From: an uncultured Prevotellaceae bacterium | GTDB lineage: Bacteria > Bacteroidota > Bacteroidia > Bacteroidales > Bacteroidaceae | Length of the DNA stretch: 64,000 nt | Reading direction: 5' to 3' | Assembly (NCBI GenBank): GCA_900314715.1 | Contig: OMWI01000004.1 | Location: forward strand, 1 to 64,000 | Shown here: piece after piece, positions 43,117-51,937 of the stretch | Position numbering within the stretch: position 1 is the first letter of the stretch | Layout of the letters: the number at the start of each line of letters is the position of its first letter | Position numbers and translations under genes: made by a program | Notes under the pieces: generated by a model | The model's database searches: none | What the model saw: the letters and a program-made list of their open reading frames with translations, nothing else | Told to the model about the DNA's origin: nothing

Positions 43117-46100
43117 TCATTCAGATGTAAGGATGATGTTGGTTATTCCAACGGCATCGGTGATATTGATGTCTCCGTCTCCATTCACGTCTGCAGCTTC
43201 CAAGATAATATCCGTGGTATTTGAGCCTAAAATGTAACTGACAAGACAAACTACATCGGTAACGTTGACTATTCCATCGCCGTTGACATCGCCAAGGAGA
43301 ATGCTTACGGGAGCCGTCAATTCGCCCTCAATCACGATGCTACCAAATCCTATCGTTTTGTTTTCACCTATATTGTAGATGTTGAATACAAACTCATGCT
43401 CTTCCTTGTCGTAGGAATACAACGTCTTGTTGTAGCTTGAATAGTAACCATTTTCCACCCTGTTCCTATTGGGAGATTCCCCTGCGTAGAGGTTTGTTCC
43501 GTCAAGAGCAAGGTCAAATTTACCGCCATTTGTACCGATTTTACAAGCATTGAAAGAAATGGCTGTAGGCTTGAATTTTGCGTTATCAATATCGGTCTTG
43601 ATGCGGATAGTCATGGCGTTGTCTGCGTTTCCACTCGTCGCGTTTATTTCGGTGGAAGAGAACTCATTAAATGGTGCTTCGTTGACGATGCGCCTTGCAA
43701 TGCATCCCAATGCGCTTCCCAATTGTACGGTTGCCGTTATCTTTCCCTTGATTTCATTCGAGTAGTTGATGGCGAAGTCGGTATTTCCATCATAGAATGG
43801 CAAGGTGATAGTACCAGCTACGGTCTGCATCTCTTCTTCTGAAGGCGATTCTTCGATGGGTTCCGTAGTGGCAAGATATTCTACGTAATCGGGAAGATAG
43901 ACACCCACATGAGCGGGTTGGTTGTATGCTACGTTTTGCCAAGCGATTCCCAAGCGATATACATGGTCGTGCATGAGCGTAGGAATACGATATTGCGTAT
44001 CTTCATTGGTGGAGAAGATGTTGATGGTGCATCCGTCGGAATAGTCCCACATGATGATTTCCTCTCGCCAATCACCGAAGAGGTCAGCAATGAGGTTTGG
44101 TGTTGCCTTGGTGGTGTTGCACGTCTGTGAGTTGCCAATGTCGGTGAAACTCTTATAGGTATTTGCCTTCTTTCTGGAAGTGTTCCATTTCTCTACGGCA
44201 GGATTACATTTCAAAGTGTTAGTGTCATAGTGTCCGTCGAAGAGTTCTTCTTGCAAATCACCATCCCAATAAATCCTCATGCAAAGAGAAGGACGACTGG
44301 TACTGATGGTCGTTCCGTTTGTTGAACGAACTTCAGAACCACCTGTTGACCAAAACTCGCCGCCTCTGTTGTCTGCGTCTATATCGGCAGCCATTCCTCG
44401 ACCAGTATCGGCATTAGCCGTGAAATTATATAACACCTCTCCTGTTGCGGCATCGTGTAAGTCTCCACCGTAGGGATTGATTTTCTCCTCGTGTACGTCG
44501 AAGAGTTCCAAACCAGGACGATCTGGGTCGAAGTCAGCTAAGTGAATAGCATCGCCATGACCGAATCCTACGCTATAGAGCAATTGACCGTCGTTATCCA
44601 AAGCACCACTTCCCCAAACGATTTCATCACATCCATCGCCATCTACGTCGCCCACGGAAATGTTGTGGTTGCCGTTGCCATAGAGGGTGTATAGACTTCC
44701 CTTTCCGCTGGTGTTAGAATTGTATGTCTTGGTAGTCTTGTTCCAGTTGGCGTCATAATGTTCTACATTGCTACTGCTAACGCTGGCGTGAAGCCATTTA
44801 TGTACCAATTTCGAACCATTGAAATCCACCGCCCATACGTATGCTCGGGTGTAATAGCCACGACACATAACGGCTGAAGGATTGCTGGATGAACCATCGA
44901 GATAAGCCACACATGCCAAATATCGTTCGCTTCGGTTTCCATAGTTGTCTCCCCAGAAACCTGAACTACTTGGATAACTTGCCGTTTTGTTAAAGGTTCC
45001 TCCACGATTGGGATTGTACCAAATCGTGTGAATGGCCTTTCCCGTCGCTCCGTCGAATACCGTTAGATACTCAGGACCACTGAGGATATAACCGCTTGAA
45101 TTGCGATAATCTTTTGAGTTGTCGGTCGACTTGATATCATTGTCGTCAGCGGCAGCACTCACGTAGTTTCCTTGACCGTCCTTCGAACCAGGTGCCGTCT
45201 TGCAAATCATCTCAGTCTTTCCGTCGCCATTGAAATCATACACCATAAACTGGGTATAATGAGCACCTGCACGGATGTTTGTGCCGAGGTCGATTCGCCA
45301 AAGAAACGTGCCATTGAGACGATAGCAGTCGATATAGACATTGCTGGTCTTTCCGCTTTGTGAGTTATCCTTTGAGTTAGATGGGTCCCACTTCACGAAG
45401 AGTTCATATTGTCCGTCTCCGTCAATGTCGCCTACCGAGATGTCATTGGGAGTGTAAGTGCTACCTGGACGATTTAGCTTGAGTGCCAAATATTCCTTTC
45501 CCCATGAAGAAACGGCATTGGAGGTGGATGTGACGTTTCCGTTTACTTTCGTCACTACTTGGTATTGGCTAGTATTGCTTCCTCTTGTATCGGTATAGCA
45601 TGTTGCTCCCGTAATGTCTGCGGCAATGACGGTTCCGTCGCGCAAGAGGTCAAATGTCGTGGATTTATAGTTCTCCGTTCCGAGGAATCTCCAACTGATG
45701 AATTGTCCTGTTCCAGATTTAGCGGGAAGTACTACCAAACCACGGTCGAGAGTTTCCATCTGCGATTTGGGAGTGGTGTATGAAACACCTGATGTGTAAA
45801 CATAGTCAAAGAGCGTGATGGTCCAACAAACTTGTTGTCCTTTAGGAGTGAACGTGAGTGTTCCCGTGGCAGGCGTATCCAACGTAATCGTGTAAACCTT
45901 GTTCACGGCTGCATCGTTTTCTTTCTTGGGGAAAACGTAGGTGGTTGCATTATATTCCTTGCCATTCAGTTCGGCAATATACGAGTCGTTATCGGCATAG
46001 TTGTCGTAACCAGCAAACGAAATGGATTTGATGGTAATGCCATCGGGAATGTTGATGGTATATTGAATGCCAGCGGAATATTTGATAGTAGAACCAGTAC

Positions 46101-46671
46101 CTGTTGAATAGACTTTCCCGTTGTTGTTCGTGATGGTGAAACCATTGTTGAACGACCATCCCGTACCGCTATAGGAGTCTTGCGACAACGCATATTGACT
46201 ATTGGATTCTTCAATATAGTCGTAAAGCGTTATCTTCCAACACACTTGTTTGCCGTCGGCCTTGAAACTCAACGTGTTGGAAACGGGCGAGTTGAGGTCT
46301 ATCGTGTATTTCTTCGTTATTGCTCCATTGCTGTCCTTTTGCGGAAATACGTATTTCGTTGCTTCATACGTCTCATCTCCCAACGTGCTGAGATAAGAAT
46401 CCAATCCTTCGTAATTGTCGTATCCCTCGATGACCACGCGAGTAATGCTGATGCCAGAGGGGATATGGATGGTGTAGGTAACTCCAGCGGAATACTTAAT
46501 TGTACCGTCGGTTCCAGTAGAGTAGGATTTACCTGATTCATTGGAAATGCTACATCCGTTGGTGAATGTCCAATCACCAATGGCGGTTGATTGCGATAGC
46601 TCAAACTTGTGTTGTGCCCAAGTTAGTGAAGCAATCGTCATGAAGAACAATGTCAGAATAGATCTTTTCAT
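43117..46671 (-). CDS. Rhamnogalacturonan lyase (PL11-like) with dockerin
   Basis: A 1,184-residue secreted enzyme that should cleave the rhamnogalacturonan I backbone of pectin. A signal peptide (MKRSILTLFFMTIASLTWAQ) is followed by two tandem copies of an unknown domain of about 130 residues (24-152 and 161-291; both contain YSTGT, IKYSAG and CWKITLYDY/CWTITLFDY), and then a PL11-type beta-propeller (about 305-915) with DISVGDIDGDGQYE, VYDFNGDGKTEMICKTAPGS and ISVGDVDGDGCDEIVWGSG. A beta-rich region follows, then a C-terminal dockerin type I domain (about 1126-1184) with GDVNGDGIVNVTD and ADVNGDGDINITD repeats. The start ATG 46671 is preferred to an upstream in-frame codon because of the signal peptide. 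Confidence 0.9.
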   Translation of the reverse strand: MKRSILTLFFMTIASLTWAQHKFELSQSTAIGDWTFTNGCSISNESGKSYSTGTDGTIKYSAGVTYTIHIPSGISITRVVIEGYDNYEGLDSYLSTLGDETYEATKYVFPQKDSNGAITKKYTIDLNSPVSNTLSFKADGKQVCWKITLYDYIEESNSQYALSQDSYSGTGWSFNNGFTITNNNGKVYSTGTGSTIKYSAGIQYTINIPDGITIKSISFAGYDNYADNDSYIAELNGKEYNATTYVFPKKENDAAVNKVYTITLDTPATGTLTFTPKGQQVCWTITLFDYVYTSGVSYTTPKSQMETLDRGLVVLPAKSGTGQFISWRFLGTENYKSTTFDLLRDGTVIAADITGATCYTDTRGSNTSQYQVVTKVNGNVTSTSNAVSSWGKEYLALKLNRPGSTYTPNDISVGDIDGDGQYELFVKWDPSNSKDNSQSGKTSNVYIDCYRLNGTFLWRIDLGTNIRAGAHYTQFMVYDFNGDGKTEMICKTAPGSKDGQGNYVSAAADDNDIKSTDNSKDYRNSSGYILSGPEYLTVFDGATGKAIHTIWYNPNRGGTFNKTASYPSSSGFWGDNYGNRSERYLACVAYLDGSSSNPSAVMCRGYYTRAYVWAVDFNGSKLVHKWLHASVSSSNVEHYDANWNKTTKTYNSNTSGKGSLYTLYGNGNHNISVGDVDGDGCDEIVWGSGALDNDGQLLYSVGFGHGDAIHLADFDPDRPGLELFDVHEEKINPYGGDLHDAATGEVLYNFTANADTGRGMAADIDADNRGGEFWSTGGSEVRSTNGTTISTSRPSLCMRIYWDGDLQEELFDGHYDTNTLKCNPAVEKWNTSRKKANTYKSFTDIGNSQTCNTTKATPNLIADLFGDWREEIIMWDYSDGCTINIFSTNEDTQYRIPTLMHDHVYRLGIAWQNVAYNQPAHVGVYLPDYVEYLATTEPIEESPSEEEMQTVAGTITLPFYDGNTDFAINYSNEIKGKITATVQLGSALGCIARRIVNEAPFNEFSSTEINATSGNADNAMTIRIKTDIDNAKFKPTAISFNACKIGTNGGKFDLALDGTNLYAGESPNRNRVENGYYSSYNKTLYSYDKEEHEFVFNIYNIGENKTIGFGSIVIEGELTAPVSILLGDVNGDGIVNVTDVVCLVSYILGSNTTDIILEAADVNGDGDINITDAVGITNIILTSE

Positions 46672-46742
46672 TTTTTGATGTTGTTTTGAAGTAATTTGTT
46701 GTGTGATGGAATGCATAGTGCATCTGTTTTTCTATTACGATG

Positions 46743-46750
46743 CAAAGTTA
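46743..46750 (-). promoter_or_regulatory. -7 box of the rhamnogalacturonan lyase gene
   Basis: On the minus strand TAACTTTG, 71 bp upstream of the start codon at 46671. No clear -33 TTTG at the standard spacing. Confidence 0.55.
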
Positions 46751-46803
46751 ATCATTTTTTTCGACATTACCGAATTTTATGCCTTAATTTCAGGGAAAAT
46801 GAG

Positions 46804-46811
46804 TATCTTTG
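46804..46811 (+). promoter_or_regulatory. -7 box of the endonuclease-family gene
   Basis: TATCTTTG matches TAnnTTTG and lies 37 bp before ATG 46849. It is divergent from the rhamnogalacturonan lyase promoter 54 bp away. Confidence 0.6.
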
Positions 46812-46848
46812 CCACCAGAAAATCTAATATAATGAAAAAGGAATCCAA

Positions 46849-47799
46849 ATGATGTTTTGTGCCTTGTTGCTTCAGTGCTTGACGTTGGTGTCTCTTAACG
46901 TCGAGAATCTTTTTGATTGTGAGCATGATACGTTGAAAAACGATTTAGAATGGTTGCCCGATGGCGGCAACCATTGGAATAAGAAACGCTATTGGAAGAA
47001 GGTAAATCATCTTGCGCAAGAGGTGATTGCTTGCGGGGAAACGGAGGAAGGATGGGAGTTGCCCGACTTGGTGGCTCTTTGTGAGGTGGAAAACGATACG
47101 GTGATGCGCGACTTAACCCGTCGTTCGCCTTTGCGCAATGCACGGTATGAATACGTGATGACGGATAGTCCTGATCCGCGCGGGATTGACGTTGCCTTGA
47201 TGTATTCACCTTTTTCGTTCTCGCTCATCGAAAGCAGGTCGTTCGATGTTAAACCCTTGAAGGATATGCATGCGCCACGCGACATTCTCTTCGTGAAGGG
47301 TCGTTTGTTGAGAGGTGACACCCTTTGCGTGTTCGTTGTTCATGCACCGAGTAGAACGGGTGGAGAACGGGCGACTCGCAATCATCGGTTGATTGTTGCC
47401 CAACGATTGTGCGAGTTGGTGGATTCCGTTCGCCTTGCTTCTCCCCAAACTCTGTTCATGATAGCAGGTGATTTCAATGACACGACTGATTCTCCCAGTT
47501 TGTTGGTGTTGCAAAGCCATGGATTGCACGATGTTTCTATGAATGCTAAAGGCAAGCATGGCGCAAAGGGCACTTATCGTTATCGGGGAGAGTGGGGGAG
47601 CCTTGATCATATCTTTGTAAGCGATAACTTGATGAAATGCTTGAGCGATTGTCAAGTTTTTGATGCTCCGTTTCTGCTCGAAAAAGACGAGAAATATGGA
47701 GGCATGAAGCCCCATCGCACATATCTCGGTCCTCGTTATGTAGGAGGCTATAGCGACCATTTGCCATTGCTAGCCCGTTTTTGTTTAGGAAACAGATAA
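46849..47799 (+). CDS. Endonuclease/exonuclease/phosphatase family protein
   Basis: A 316-residue EEP-fold protein. Seen: SLNVENLFDCEHDTLKND (metal-binding Asn/Glu region), ALCEVENDTV with a catalytic Glu, GDFNDTTDSPSLL with the catalytic Asp-Asn, and the C-terminal GGYSDHLPLLARF with the Asp-His pair. All key residues of the fold are present. The N-terminus (MMFCALLLQCLTLVS) is a short hydrophobic start, possibly an atypical signal peptide, as most Bacteroidetes relatives are secreted. A six-codon reading frame (MKKESK) at 46832-46852 ends with its TGA overlapping this ATG, which may couple translation or mark a lost upstream start. Substrate unknown. Confidence 0.85.
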   Translation: MMFCALLLQCLTLVSLNVENLFDCEHDTLKNDLEWLPDGGNHWNKKRYWKKVNHLAQEVIACGETEEGWELPDLVALCEVENDTVMRDLTRRSPLRNARYEYVMTDSPDPRGIDVALMYSPFSFSLIESRSFDVKPLKDMHAPRDILFVKGRLLRGDTLCVFVVHAPSRTGGERATRNHRLIVAQRLCELVDSVRLASPQTLFMIAGDFNDTTDSPSLLVLQSHGLHDVSMNAKGKHGAKGTYRYRGEWGSLDHIFVSDNLMKCLSDCQVFDAPFLLEKDEKYGGMKPHRTYLGPRYVGGYSDHLPLLARFCLGNR

Positions 47800-47854
47800 C
47801 GTTGAGCATCTAAACATAGTGTTTACGAGTGATAAACACTATGTTTGCAGGATG
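47789..47854. repeat. Tandem 22-bp array, three units (family member E)
   Basis: Units begin at 47789, 47811 and 47833: GAAAC-AGATA-ACGTT (degenerate), TAAAC-ATAGT-GTTTA (perfect palindrome) and TAAAC-ACTAT-GTTTG. The first unit overlaps the stop codon of the endonuclease-family gene. The array ends about 10 bp before the inverted array at 47865. Confidence 0.75.
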
Positions 47855-47864
47855 CATAGCTTGA

Positions 47865-48090
47865 AAAATTACAAAATTACAATTACAAAATTACATTTAG
47901 TACCTTCATTAGTGGGGGAGAAAATGTGATATGCTATTATTATATTAATATATTATTATAATAATATATTAATATAAAATATATATACTAATAATTTGTT
48001 GTTTTTATCAATAATAATCTTTCGATTTTCCAATGCCGAAAGTAATAACTACCTAAATGTAATTTTGTAATTTGTAATTTTGTAATTTTA
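47865..48090. repeat. Inverted array of ACAAAATTA words with a 38-bp AT palindrome in its loop
   Basis: The left arm 47865-47902 and right arm 48050-48090 are inverse copies made of ACAAAATTA words, differing by two small indels. The loop contains a perfect 38-bp AT palindrome at 47940-47977, built like the one at 35794-35831 but with a different sequence. No coding capacity. Confidence 0.85.
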
Positions 48091-48135
48091 TGTGTGTTTT
48101 CTTCCCGTTTCTGCTGAAAGGAATGGGATTTTTGG

Positions 48136-48143
48136 TATCTTTG
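48136..48143 (+). promoter_or_regulatory. -7 box upstream of the four-helix protein gene
   Basis: TATCTTTG matches TAnnTTTG. It lies 26 bp before a small ORF at 48170 and 133 bp before the four-helix gene. Confidence 0.6.
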
Positions 48144-48169
48144 CCATCGTAATCTTAAAACCAAATATT

Positions 48170-48274
48170 ATGAATGACATTCAATTGATTCTTAGAGGGA
48201 TAGATGGGGGTTGTGGCAAGTGCTTCCATGTTAAATGGTTGTCGATGGTTAATTGTGGAATGGGTATCATGTAG
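48170..48274 (+). CDS. Possible small upstream ORF
   Basis: A 34-codon frame (MNDIQLILRGIDGGCGKCFH and onward, ending MVNCGMGIM) directly after a -7 box; its stop TAG ends 2 bp before the ATG of the four-helix gene, so translational coupling is possible. It has no recognisable domain and may simply be untranslated leader. Confidence 0.3.
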   Translation: MNDIQLILRGIDGGCGKCFHVKWLSMVNCGMGIM

Positions 48275-48276
48275 CT

Positions 48277-48843
48277 ATGGAAGAGAACAAGGATTTCCTT
48301 CGACAAGGTAATAACTACAGGACGCTGATGACATTTCAGAAGGCGGAATGCATCTATGATGTGACCTACTATTTCGCTCACAAATATCTGTCGGTAGGCG
48401 ACCGTACGATTGACCAGATGATACAAGCAGCCCGTTCGGGTAAGCAGAACTTGGCAGAAGGGAACATAGACGGGATTACGTCGCGCGAGATGGAGTTGAA
48501 GTTGACGAATGTGAATCGTGCCTCATTGCATGAATTGCTCCTTGACTATGAGGATTATCTACGGGTGCGCGGTTTAGAGCAATGGGCATATAATGACCGT
48601 AGGTGTATTCAGACGCGTGCGTTTTGCAAGGCGAATTTGGATTCTGCCGTGTATCGAGAGAAAATTAAGACGCGTTCGGATGAGGTGATTGCCAATATTG
48701 CCATTACGCTGATTCACCAATGTGACGTGCTTATCAGAGGGCTGATAGAGTGGAAAAAGCGGAATTTCTTGGAGCAGGGTGGCATCAAGGAAGAGATGTA
48801 CAGAGCGAGGAAGGAGTGGCAGAAGAAGCAGGGGGGATGGTAG
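48277..48843 (+). CDS. Four-helix bundle suffix-domain protein
   Basis: A 188-residue, mostly helical protein. The segment YRTLMTFQKAECIYDVTYYF and the motif DQMIQAARSGKQNLAEG (about residues 46-62) are characteristic of the 23S rRNA intervening-sequence (four helix bundle) protein family, here with the 'suffix' extension typical of Bacteroidetes. Function unknown. Start ATG 48277 is chosen because the upstream in-frame codon at 48253 is TTG without support. A repeat array follows the stop codon. Confidence 0.75.
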   Translation: MEENKDFLRQGNNYRTLMTFQKAECIYDVTYYFAHKYLSVGDRTIDQMIQAARSGKQNLAEGNIDGITSREMELKLTNVNRASLHELLLDYEDYLRVRGLEQWAYNDRRCIQTRAFCKANLDSAVYREKIKTRSDEVIANIAITLIHQCDVLIRGLIEWKKRNFLEQGGIKEEMYRARKEWQKKQGGW

Positions 48844-48865
48844 GGATAGTAGGGGATGGTAGGGA

Positions 48866-49036
48866 ATGTGGGCTTGATGGGCAATATGGGCTTAATGGGC
48901 GTGGTGAAGGAGGATGCAACTCGCTATTCTAAGCCCAATAAGTTCAATAAGCTCAATAAGCCCAATAAGCCTATAATGCCCATAATGCCCAATCAGCCCA
49001 AAACGCCCAATCAGCCCAAAACGCCCATCAAGCCCC
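48866..49036. repeat. Inverted array of GGGCTTGAT/AAGCCCAAT words
   Basis: The left side (about 48866-48902) has GGGCTTGATGGGC and GGGCTTAATGGGC; the right side (about 48931-49036) has tandem AAGCCCAATAAG, ATGCCCAT and ACGCCCAATCAGCCCAAA words. The outer ends, GGGCTTGATGGGC and GCCCATCAAGCCC, are exact inverse copies. The right side is longer, so the hairpin would be asymmetric. Confidence 0.75.
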
Positions 49037-49231
49037 TTCGTAGAAGCGTGTGATAATCATTACGCGCAAATGTTGCTATGGGTGTGTGCAAATCTATTTT
49101 CTATTGACTATAATTGGTTAATTGTTGAAAAAAAGCATAAAACGGAGCAAATCGTTGGGTATCTCGTATTTTTGCCGTATCTTTGCACACTATTTTATAA
49201 TAATATAAGAAAAAACCAAAATTAAAATACA
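49037..49231. other. Leader region before ffh
   Basis: Contains the ffh promoter at 49155-49185 and a short untranslated leader of about 40 bp. No other structure recognised, and no 4.5S RNA candidate. Confidence 0.4.
49155..49185 (+). promoter_or_regulatory. Promoter of ffh
   Basis: -33 TTGG (49155-49158), 19-bp spacer, -7 TATCTTTG (49178-49185). The start codon at 49232 is 46 bp downstream. Confidence 0.65.
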
Positions 49232-50575
49232 ATGTTTGAGAATTTAAGTGACAGATTAGAGAGATCATTTAAAATACTGAAGGGTGAAGGTAAGATTACC
49301 GAGATTAACGTTGCAGAGACTTTGAAGGACGTACGTCGTGCATTACTTGATGCCGACGTAAATTATAAAGTAGCAAAGACTTTTACTGATACAGTCAAGC
49401 AAAAGGCATTGGGTATGAACGTACTCACGGCTATCAAGCCAGGACAGTTGATGGTGAAAATCGTACACGATGAACTGGCTGAATTGATGGGTGGCGAGAC
49501 GGCTGAGATGCAATTGACCAACAAACCCGCTATCATATTGATGTCAGGTTTGCAAGGTTCAGGTAAGACGACGTTCTCAGGCAAGCTTGCCAACATGCTC
49601 AAGAACAAACAACATAAGAAACCATTGCTCGTGGCTTGCGACGTTTATCGTCCTGCCGCTATCCAACAGTTGCACGTAGTAGGTGAATCCGTTGGTGTCC
49701 CCGTTTATTCAGAGCCCGAGAGCAAAGACGTGATTGCCATTGCCAACCATGCTCTTGCAGAGGCAAAAGCCAAAGGAAACGACGTGGTGATTGTCGATAC
49801 GGCTGGTCGTTTGGCAGTAGACGAGGAAATGATGCAAGAAATCTCCAACCTCAAGAATGCCTTGAATCCAGATGAGACATTGTTCGTGGTAGACTCCATG
49901 ACTGGTCAGGATGCGGTCAATACCGCCAAGGAATTCAACGACCGTTTGGATTTTGACGGTGTTGTTCTTACCAAACTTGATGGTGACACCCGTGGTGGTG
50001 CTGCCCTTTCCATTCGTACCGTAGTGACCAAGCCTATTAAGTTTGTAGGTACGGGCGAGAAGATGGAAGCCATCGACGTTTTCCATCCCTCACGTATGGC
50101 AGACCGTATTCTCGGAATGGGTGATATCGTATCGTTGGTAGAACGTGCACAAGAGCAGTTTGACGAGGAAGAAGCCAAGCGATTGCAGAAGAAAATCCAA
50201 AAGAACCAATTCGACTTCAATGATTTCCTCGGACAGATACAACAAATCAAGAAGATGGGTAACTTGAAGGATTTGGCAGCCATGATTCCTGGCGTTGGCA
50301 AGCAATTAAAGGATATCGACATTGACGACAATGCCTTCAAGGGTATTGAAGCTATTATCCATTCCATGACACCATTAGAGCGCACTCGTCCTGAGGTGTT
50401 GAACCAGAGCAGAAGGATGCGTATTGCCAAAGGAAGCGGTACTTCCATTCAAGAAGTAAACCGTTTGATTAAACAATTCGACCAAACCCGCAAGATGATG
50501 AAGATGGTTACGAGCAACCCAATGGCAGGTATGGGAATGATGAATAAGATGAGAGGAATGAAAATGCCCAAATAA
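49232..50575 (+). CDS. ffh: Signal recognition particle protein
   Basis: A 447-residue cytosolic GTPase that with 4.5S RNA targets membrane proteins to the translocon. Seen: an N-domain helix bundle, the G1 motif [15 protein letters not shown] (about residues 107-121), [16 protein letters not shown] (about 190-194), [10 protein letters not shown], and a Met-rich M domain ending [11 protein letters not shown]. Normal length and complete. It lies 8 bp before folD, so the two are probably co-transcribed. Confidence 0.97.
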   Translation: MFENLSDRLERSFKILKGEGKITEINVAETLKDVRRALLDADVNYKVAKTFTDTVKQKALGMNVLTAIKPGQLMVKIVHDELAELMGGETAEMQLTNKPAIILMSGLQGSGKTTFSGKLANMLKNKQHKKPLLVACDVYRPAAIQQLHVVGESVGVPVYSEPESKDVIAIANHALAEAKAKGNDVVIVDTAGRLAVDEEMMQEISNLKNALNPDETLFVVDSMTGQDAVNTAKEFNDRLDFDGVVLTKLDGDTRGGAALSIRTVVTKPIKFVGTGEKMEAIDVFHPSRMADRILGMGDIVSLVERAQEQFDEEEAKRLQKKIQKNQFDFNDFLGQIQQIKKMGNLKDLAAMIPGVGKQLKDIDIDDNAFKGIEAIIHSMTPLERTRPEVLNQSRRMRIAKGSGTSIQEVNRLIKQFDQTRKMMKMVTSNPMAGMGMMNKMRGMKMPK

Positions 50576-50583
50576 ATAGAGAC

Positions 50584-51462
50584 ATGCAATTAATAGACGG
50601 AAAAGCAACAGCAAAGGCCATCAAGGCTGAAATTGCCGAAGAGGTAAGAACGATTGTGGAGAACGGAGGTAAGCAACCCCATTTGGCTGCCATCCTTGTA
50701 GGGCATGATGGTGGAAGTGAAACCTATGTGAAGAACAAGGTGATAGCTTGTGAGGAATGCGGTTTTAAGTCAACACTCATCCGTTTTGAGGATGATGTGA
50801 CGGAAGAAGAACTCCTTTCTTGTGTAGATAGACTAAACCATAATGGCGATGTTGATGGATTTATCGTTCAATTGCCATTGCCAAAACACATCGACGAACA
50901 AAAGGTGATTGAGGCTATCGATTTCCGCAAGGACGTTGACGGTTTCCATCCTATCAACGTTGGACGTATGGCGATAGGCTTGCCTTGCTTCATCTCTGCC
51001 ACTCCATTGGGAATCCTGACCTTGTTGCAACGCTATGGCATTAAGACATCAGGAAAAAAATGCGTGATACTCGGTCGTTCGAATATCGTTGGCAAACCAA
51101 TGGCACAATTGATGATGCAGAAACAATACGGAGACGCAACGGTAACCATTTGTCATAGTCGTTCTACGACGCTCAAGAAAGAGTGTCAAGAGGCAGATAT
51201 CATCATCGCCGCTATCGGACAACCCAACTTCGTAACCGCTGACATGGTGAAGGAAGGTGCCGTAGTGATAGACGTAGGTACTACACGCGTTCCAGATGCT
51301 ACTCGCAAAAGCGGTTATCGCTTGAATGGTGACGTGAAATTTGATGAAGTTGCTGAGAAATGTTCGTATATCACTCCCGTTCCAGGAGGAGTAGGACCCA
51401 TGACGATTTGTTCGCTCATGAAAAATACCTTGGCAGCAGGGAAGAAAGAATATTACCAATAA
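50584..51462 (+). CDS. folD: Methylenetetrahydrofolate dehydrogenase / cyclohydrolase
   Basis: A 292-residue bifunctional enzyme of one-carbon metabolism that interconverts methylene-, methenyl- and formyl-tetrahydrofolate with NADP. Seen: [20 protein letters not shown] with the catalytic Lys, the [16 protein letters not shown] motif, the [13 protein letters not shown] segment, the NADP-binding [19 protein letters not shown] and the C-terminal [19 protein letters not shown]. Complete and of typical length. Confidence 0.97.
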   Translation: MQLIDGKATAKAIKAEIAEEVRTIVENGGKQPHLAAILVGHDGGSETYVKNKVIACEECGFKSTLIRFEDDVTEEELLSCVDRLNHNGDVDGFIVQLPLPKHIDEQKVIEAIDFRKDVDGFHPINVGRMAIGLPCFISATPLGILTLLQRYGIKTSGKKCVILGRSNIVGKPMAQLMMQKQYGDATVTICHSRSTTLKKECQEADIIIAAIGQPNFVTADMVKEGAVVIDVGTTRVPDATRKSGYRLNGDVKFDEVAEKCSYITPVPGGVGPMTICSLMKNTLAAGKKEYYQ

Positions 51463-51479
51463 AGAGTTTATTCAACATA

Positions 51480-51689
51480 GTGAATATCGATTATACAAAA
51501 GACAAAATATCCCAAGCAGAAGAGTTTTATCGCTTAGGAAATCAGTATCGGAAGGAAGGCAATTGGCGTATGGCAATCAATAATTATTTGGAAGCCATAG
51601 AGTTAGACCCCGAGTCGCCCGCCGTAGAAGCCAAGAAGATGCTGGATGACATTTTGAATTTTTATCATAAAGACGCATATAACCCCTAA
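51480..51689 (+). CDS. Small TPR-motif protein in the 2-oxoacid oxidoreductase operon
   Basis: A 69-residue protein starting at GTG 51480 (no ATG is available); the frame is open further upstream but would run into folD. It contains a single TPR-like helical pair (AEEFYRLGNQYRKEGNWRMA, then INNYLEAIELDPESP). It lies 10 bp before the ferredoxin-type subunit gene. A short TPR protein in this position occurs in several Bacteroidetes operons of this type. It may be an assembly factor, which is an inference. Confidence 0.65.
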   Translation: MNIDYTKDKISQAEEFYRLGNQYRKEGNWRMAINNYLEAIELDPESPAVEAKKMLDDILNFYHKDAYNP

Positions 51690-51699
51690 AGAAAAGATT

Positions 51700-51933
51700 A
51701 TGGGAAAAATCAAAGGAGCAATTACCGTCAACGTAGAACGATGCAAGGGCTGCCAATTGTGTGTAGTCGCTTGTCCTAAAGGTGTGTTGGCGTTGGCGCA
51801 AAAGAAAGTGAACACGCATGGCTACCCTTACGTAGAAGCTGCGCGTCCCGAAGATTGTATTGGATGTGCGTCGTGTGGCATAGTATGCCCCGACGGTTGT
51901 ATTACAATTTACAAGAAACGAATGGAGGATTAG
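51700..51933 (+). CDS. 2-oxoacid:ferredoxin oxidoreductase, delta (ferredoxin-type) subunit
   Basis: A 77-residue protein with two 4Fe-4S motifs, CKGCQLCVVACPKG (about residues 15-28) and CIGCASCGIVCPDG. It passes electrons from the thiamine-bound intermediate to external ferredoxin. First subunit gene of the four-subunit operon; the alpha subunit gene starts 4 bp after its stop. Confidence 0.9.
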   Translation: MGKIKGAITVNVERCKGCQLCVVACPKGVLALAQKKVNTHGYPYVEAARPEDCIGCASCGIVCPDGCITIYKKRMED

Positions 51934-51937
51934 TACG

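Noticed and set aside
48856..49053. 65-codon frame with MGLMG and NKPNKP repeats
   Set aside because: It is a translation of the inverted word array at 48866-49036 and has no other coding evidence.
51360..51479. Extended start for the small TPR protein upstream to 51360
   Set aside because: It would overlap folD by about 100 bp; GTG 51480 gives a clean gene after the folD stop.
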